Assembly: GCA_959602365.1 (NCBI GenBank)
Contig: CAUGSS010000025.1
Location: forward strand, 1-37,218
Direction of reading: 5' to 3'
Origin: an uncultured Eubacteriales bacterium
Lineage (GTDB): Bacteria; Bacillota; Clostridia; Oscillospirales; Oscillospiraceae
DNA length: 37,218 bases
Shown here piece by piece: positions 33,952 to 37,218 of the stretch. The stretch's first letter is position 1. The number at the start of each line of letters is the position of its first letter. Both the position numbers and the translations under genes were made by a program. The notes beneath the pieces are model-generated. The model searched no databases, was not told the DNA's origin, and was given only the letters and a program-made list of their open reading frames with translations.

Positions 33952-34500
33952 TTATTTCTTCTTGGCGCCGGTCTTGCCTTCCTTGCGGCGGATGACCTCG
34001 TCAACATACTTGATGCCCTTGCCCTTGTAAGGCTCGGGGGGACGGATGGCACGCACCTCAGCGGCGAACTGGCCCACCTTCTGCTTGTCGCAGCCGGAGA
34101 CCACGATCTGGTTGGGCTGGGGCACGTCGAGGGTGATGCCCTCAATCTCGTCCACGAACACCTGGTGGGAGAAGCCCACGTTCAGGACCACCTGCTTGCC
34201 CTGCTTGGCGGCGCGGTAGCCGATGCCGTTGATCTCCAGCTCCTTCTTGAAGCCCTCGGTCACGCCCACCACCATGTTGTGCAGCAGGCTGCGGGTCAGG
34301 CCGTGGAGGGAGCGGCTCTCCTTCAGGTCGTTGGGACGCTTGACAGTCAGCACGCCGTCAGCCTGCTCAATGGTCAGGATGGGGCTGAAAGTCTCGGTCA
34401 GGGTGCCCTTGGGGCCCTTGACGGTGACCACATTGCCGTCGGCAATGGTGACGGTGACGCCGGCGGGGATGGTCACGGGAGTTCTACCAATTCTGGACAT
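33952..34500 (-). CDS. rplF: 50S ribosomal protein L6
   Basis: 182 residues from ATG 34498-34500 (MSRIGRTPVTIPAG) behind GGGAGGGG. Two L6 repeats; PEPYKGKGIKYVDEVIRRKEGKTG near the end is the conserved C-terminal block. It lies near the GTPase-associated centre. Confidence 0.97.
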   Translation of the reverse strand: MSRIGRTPVTIPAGVTVTIADGNVVTVKGPKGTLTETFSPILTIEQADGVLTVKRPNDLKESRSLHGLTRSLLHNMVVGVTEGFKKELEINGIGYRAAKQGKQVVLNVGFSHQVFVDEIEGITLDVPQPNQIVVSGCDKQKVGQFAAEVRAIRPPEPYKGKGIKYVDEVIRRKEGKTGAKKK

Positions 34501-34516
34501 AGCTCGTTCCCCTCCC

Positions 34517-34912
34517 TTACCAAACAAAGGCCAGGACTTCGCCGCCGATGTGCTGCGCCCGCGCAGCCTTGTCGGTCATGACGCCCTTGGACGTGGAAAT
34601 GATGGCGATGCCCAGGCCGCGCAGGACCCGGGGCAGCTCGTCGGCGCCGGCATACACCCGCAGGCCGGGCTTGGACACCCGGCGCAGGCCGGAGATGACC
34701 TTCTCGGTGCCGTTGTACTTCAGAGTGATGCGGATGACCCCCTGAGTGCCGTCGTCGATGAGCTGGAAGTTCTTGATATAACCTTCATCCAGCAGGATCT
34801 GGGCGATGGACTTCTTCATGTTGGAAGCGGGGACGTCCACGGTGGCATGCTTGGCCGTATTCGCGTTGCGAATGCGGGTGAGCATATCCGCGATGGGATC
34901 AGTGATATGCAT
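34517..34912 (-). CDS. rpsH: 30S ribosomal protein S8
   Basis: 131 residues from ATG 34910-34912 (MHITDPIADMLTRIRNAN), with AAGGAGGT in front. C-terminal STSKGVMTDKAARAQHIGGEVL is the RNA-binding signature. In E. coli S8 also represses the spc operon. Unusually, about 200 non-coding bases separate it from rpsN. Confidence 0.97.
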   Translation of the reverse strand: MHITDPIADMLTRIRNANTAKHATVDVPASNMKKSIAQILLDEGYIKNFQLIDDGTQGVIRITLKYNGTEKVISGLRRVSKPGLRVYAGADELPRVLRGLGIAIISTSKGVMTDKAARAQHIGGEVLAFVW

Positions 34913-35114
34913 GGATTTTGACCTCCTTGTAAAGGTTACAGGCAGGCAGTTCTGCCTGTTCAAGATGCCAGGGTATCACCGGAATGTAAGCTGAAAGCTC
35001 TGAATGACTGTCCGCCCTGTGCCTTGACTCAGGCGGCAATTTTGAAGCCCCAGCCCCGTGTTCCGATGACTTCTGACATCAGTTGGACGGTTTGGGTGGG
35101 AGAAGGGCCCTGGA
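34913..35114 (-). other. Long rpsN-rpsH intergenic region
   Basis: 202 bases with no ORF in an operon where other gaps are mostly 10-20 bases. Nearest the rpsH start it holds AGGCAGAACTGCCT-type inverted repeats (about 34939-34962), and further up a CCGCC..GGCGG stem. No clear promoter or terminator. It could carry an S8 autoregulatory site or processing signal; nothing proves it. Confidence 0.4.
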
Positions 35115-35300
35115 TTACCAGGAGGCCTTCTTCACGCCGGGGATCTGACCCTTGTAGGCCAGCTCCCGGAAGCAGACGCGGCACACGCCGTAGTTGCGCA
35201 GGTAGGCGTGGGGCCGGCCGCAGAGCTTGCAGCGGTTGTACTGCCGGCTGGAGAACTTGGCGGGGCGCTGCTGCTTGATGATCATAGACTTCTTGGCCAT
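35115..35300 (-). CDS. rpsN: 30S ribosomal protein S14, zinc-binding type Z
   Basis: 61 residues, the short zinc form: CKLCGRPH and CRVCF supply four cysteines, ending IPGVKKASW. It sits in the 30S head. GGAGGG precedes the ATG at 35298-35300. Confidence 0.97.
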   Translation of the reverse strand: MAKKSMIIKQQRPAKFSSRQYNRCKLCGRPHAYLRNYGVCRVCFRELAYKGQIPGVKKASW

Positions 35301-35315
35301 TTCTGTTCTCCCTCC

Positions 35316-35855
35316 TTACTTGGCGAAGGGGGCGCCGAGCTGGCTGAGCAGTTCGCGGCCCTCCTCGTCGGTCTTGGCAGTGGTGACGATGATGATATCC
35401 ATGCCCCGGATCTTGTCGATCTGGTCGAACTCGATCTCGGGGAAGATGATCTGCTCCTTCAGGCCCAGAGCGTAGTTGCCGCGGCCGTCGAAGGAGTCGG
35501 CGGAGATGCCGCGGAAGTCACGCACCCGGGGCAGGGCGATGTTGAACAGCCGGTCCAGGAACTCCCACATCTTATCCTGACGCAGGGTCACCTTGGCGCC
35601 GATGGGCATGCCCTCGCGGACCTTGAAGTTGGCCACGCTCTTTTTGGCCTTGGTGATGACGGCCTTCTGGCCGGTGATGCGGCCCAGGTCGGCCACCACC
35701 GCGTCCAGCACCTTGGCGTTCTCACGGGCCTCGCTGCAGCCCACGTTGACAATGATCTTGTCCAGGCGGGGAATCTGCATGGGGGACTTATAGCCGAACT
35801 TGCTCATCAGAGCAGGAGCGACTTCTTCCTGATACTTCGTTTTCAGAGTAGGCAT
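35316..35855 (-). CDS. rplE: 50S ribosomal protein L5
   Basis: 179 residues. IPRLDKIIVNVGCSEAREN and RDFRGISADSFDGRGNYALGLKEQ are the family signatures. It binds 5S rRNA and contacts the P-site tRNA and S13. Standard order with rplX upstream and rpsN downstream. Confidence 0.97.
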   Translation of the reverse strand: MPTLKTKYQEEVAPALMSKFGYKSPMQIPRLDKIIVNVGCSEARENAKVLDAVVADLGRITGQKAVITKAKKSVANFKVREGMPIGAKVTLRQDKMWEFLDRLFNIALPRVRDFRGISADSFDGRGNYALGLKEQIIFPEIEFDQIDKIRGMDIIIVTTAKTDEEGRELLSQLGAPFAK

Positions 35856-35876
35856 TCTGAGTTACGCTCCTTTCTC

Positions 35877-36194
35877 TCAGATTTCGGCGCCGCACTTCTT
35901 GCAGACGCGGACCTTCTTGCCGTCGGCCAGCAGCTTGTGGGCCGGGCGGGTGGGCTTGTTGCACTTGGGGCAGACGCGCTGCACCTTGCAGGCGTAGATG
36001 GGGGCCTCTTTCTTGACGATGCCGCCCTGGTCGGTCTGGCTGGTGGGCTTCTTGTGCTTGGTGACGACGTTGACGCCCTCCACGATGACCTTGCTCTCAG
36101 AGGGCAGAACGGTCAGGACCTTGCCCTGCTTGCCCTTGTCCTTGCCGGACAGGACGACGACGAGGTCGTCCTTCTTAATGCTGATGGTATTCAT
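35877..36194 (-). CDS. rplX: 50S ribosomal protein L24
   Basis: 105 residues. N-terminal KOW motif (KDDLVVVLSGKDKGKQGKVL) then a basic region and a C-terminal CPKC/CKKC pair that probably binds zinc, seen in many but not all bacterial L24. It is an assembly-initiating 50S protein near the tunnel exit. Confidence 0.96.
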   Translation of the reverse strand: MNTISIKKDDLVVVLSGKDKGKQGKVLTVLPSESKVIVEGVNVVTKHKKPTSQTDQGGIVKKEAPIYACKVQRVCPKCNKPTRPAHKLLADGKKVRVCKKCGAEI

Positions 36195-36209
36195 TCCTCG
36201 GCGCCCTCC

Positions 36210-36578
36210 TTAAATCACTTCGGGAGCCAGAGACAGGATCTTCATGAAGTCCTTGTCCCGCAGCTCGCGGGCCACGGGCCCAAAGATACGGGTCCCGCGG
36301 GGGGTGTTGTCCTCCTTGATGAGGACGGCGGCGTTCTCGTCGAAGCGGACATAGGAGCCGTCGGCGCGGCGGACGCCCCGCACGGTGCGGACGATGACGG
36401 CCTTGACCACGTCGCCCTTCTTGACCTGACCGCCGGGGGCAGCCTTCCGGACGGAAGCCACGATCACGTCGCCGATGTTGCCGTACTTCCGCTTGGAGCC
36501 GCCCAGCACCCGGATGGTCTTGATCTCTTTGGCGCCGGTATTGTCAGCCACCTTCAGATAAGTTTCTTCCTGAATCAT
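36210..36578 (-). CDS. rplN: 50S ribosomal protein L14
   Basis: 122 residues: MIQEETYLKVADNTGAKEI start, RADGSYVRFDENAAVLI and RIFGPVARELR blocks. It forms intersubunit bridges and is the docking site of silencing factor RsfS. AGGAGGTG precedes the ATG. Confidence 0.97.
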   Translation of the reverse strand: MIQEETYLKVADNTGAKEIKTIRVLGGSKRKYGNIGDVIVASVRKAAPGGQVKKGDVVKAVIVRTVRGVRRADGSYVRFDENAAVLIKEDNTPRGTRIFGPVARELRDKDFMKILSLAPEVI

Positions 36579-36590
36579 ACGGGCACCTCC

Positions 36591-36851
36591 TTACTTGGCT
36601 TTCTCAACGATCTCCACCACTCTCCAGCGCTTGTCCTTGGAGAGGGGGCGGGTCTCCATGACGCGGACGCGGTCGCCGACGCGGCACTCGTTGTTCTCGT
36701 CATGGGCCTTGAGCTTATAGGTTCTCTTGACGATCTTCTTGTACAGGGGGTGGGCCACACGGTCGGCGATGGCCACCACGATCGTCTTGTCCATCTTATC
36801 GGAAACGACCATGCCGACTCTGGTCTTACGGGAAGAAGTTCTGTTCTCCAT
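36591..36851 (-). CDS. rpsQ: 30S ribosomal protein S17
   Basis: 86 residues from ATG 36849-36851, with AGGAGGAAT in front; an in-frame TTG two codons upstream is less likely. OB-fold with VVSDKMDKTIVVAI and METRPLSKDKRWRVVEI. A primary 16S rRNA-binding protein. Confidence 0.97.
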   Translation of the reverse strand: MENRTSSRKTRVGMVVSDKMDKTIVVAIADRVAHPLYKKIVKRTYKLKAHDENNECRVGDRVRVMETRPLSKDKRWRVVEIVEKAK

Positions 36852-36871
36852 GTTCAAATTCCTCCTTTAGA

Positions 36872-37072
36872 TTAGTCGGCGGAAGCGGTCTGCTTCTCAC
36901 GGATGATGGTCTTGACCCGGGCGATGTCCTTCTTGACATCGTTGATCCGGTTGGGATTCTCCAGCTGGTTGGTGGCGTTCTGAAGGCGCAGGTTGAACAG
37001 GTCCTTCTTCAGATCCGCCAGCTTCTTCTCCAGGTCCTCCACGGACATGGCGCGAACTTCAGTAGCCTTCAT
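36872..37072 (-). CDS. rpmC: 50S ribosomal protein L29
   Basis: 66 residues, a two-helix coiled hairpin: LEKKLADLKKDLFNLRLQNA and DVKKDIARVKTIIREK. It is near the tunnel exit and contacts trigger factor and SRP. The start overlaps the rplP stop by one base (TAATG). Confidence 0.96.
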   Translation of the reverse strand: MKATEVRAMSVEDLEKKLADLKKDLFNLRLQNATNQLENPNRINDVKKDIARVKTIIREKQTASAD

Positions 37073-37218
37073 TACGCTTCACCTTCTTCCTTGGTCACGA
37101 TCTTGCACTTGACGGGCAGCTTGTGCATAGCCAGACGCAGAGCCTCCCGGGCGACCTCCTCGGAGACGCCGGCGATCTCGAACATGACGCGGCCGGGCTT
37201 GACCACGGCCACCCAGTA
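37072..37218 (-). CDS. rplP: 50S ribosomal protein L16 (C-terminal 48 residues; 5' end outside window)
   Basis: Reading runs from the window edge to TAA at 37072-37074: YWVAVVKPGRVMFEIAGVSE, then EALRLAMHKLPVKCKIV and a short acidic end. This is the conserved C-terminal half of L16, which shapes the A-site region. It places the S10 cluster just beyond the window. Confidence 0.96.
   Translation of the reverse strand, partial: YWVAVVKPGRVMFEIAGVSEEVAREALRLAMHKLPVKCKIVTKEEGEA

Overview
The window is a chromosomal stretch of a high-GC, low-mobility Firmicute, most likely a gut-type Clostridia of the Oscillospiraceae (Flavonifractor/Lawsonibacter/Pseudoflavonifractor-like). This is inferred from the Gram-positive S10-spc-alpha gene order with a KOW-protein gene between map and infA, zinc-type S14 and L36, a meso-diaminopimelate-type MurE next to DapF, a NiaR-type 3H regulator, ThiT under a TPP riboswitch, and 2[4Fe-4S] ferredoxin. 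No phage, transposase, CRISPR array, tRNA or rRNA gene was seen.

Layout. 1-706 (minus): start of a crotonase-fold hydrolase resembling 6-oxocamphor hydrolase, behind a perfect sigma-A promoter. 988-3465: a ClpC-type unfoldase with a cysteine-rich N-domain linker. 3466-3862: non-coding, palindrome-rich leader of the coupled dapF-murE pair (3863-6150). 6201-7131 (minus): a frameshifted acetyltransferase and a tiny proline-rich ORF. 7278-7448: ferredoxin.

7512-16200: a complete arginine biosynthesis operon, argG-argH-orf85-argC-argJ-argB-argD-argF, read from a promoter preceded by an AT-rich array of ARG boxes. With bifunctional ArgJ recycling the acetyl group, these genes take glutamate to arginine given carbamoyl phosphate. 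An unknown 85-residue gene sits inside it. Blocks of stem-loops follow argG, argB and argF; the latter two share a loop (CGCATGT) and linkers while their stems differ by compensatory changes.

16458-25785: small accessory units, including two tandem paralogous membrane/zinc-ribbon proteins, a lipoprotein, a YheO-like regulator-PepV-CinA operon, another lipoprotein (conserved family of unknown function), NiaR, a HAD phosphatase with a CPBP membrane protease, ThiT under a TPP riboswitch with its own terminator, and a small hypothetical. Two copies of a GTCATCCTGAG palindromic repeat lie directly after intrinsic terminators in convergent gaps; one has expanded into a 24-bp tandem array.

25968-37218 (minus): the spc and alpha ribosomal protein clusters from L16 (cut by the window end) to L17, including SecY, Adk, Map, KOW protein, IF-1, RNA polymerase alpha and a short rpmJ, ending in a strong intrinsic terminator. 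Map carries a 12-residue insertion between its first two metal-binding aspartates.

No wholly new multi-gene system is evident. The least explained signals are the structured repeat family in the arg operon, the 85-residue arg-operon gene, the paired membrane/zinc-ribbon proteins and the beta-diketone-hydrolase-like enzyme.
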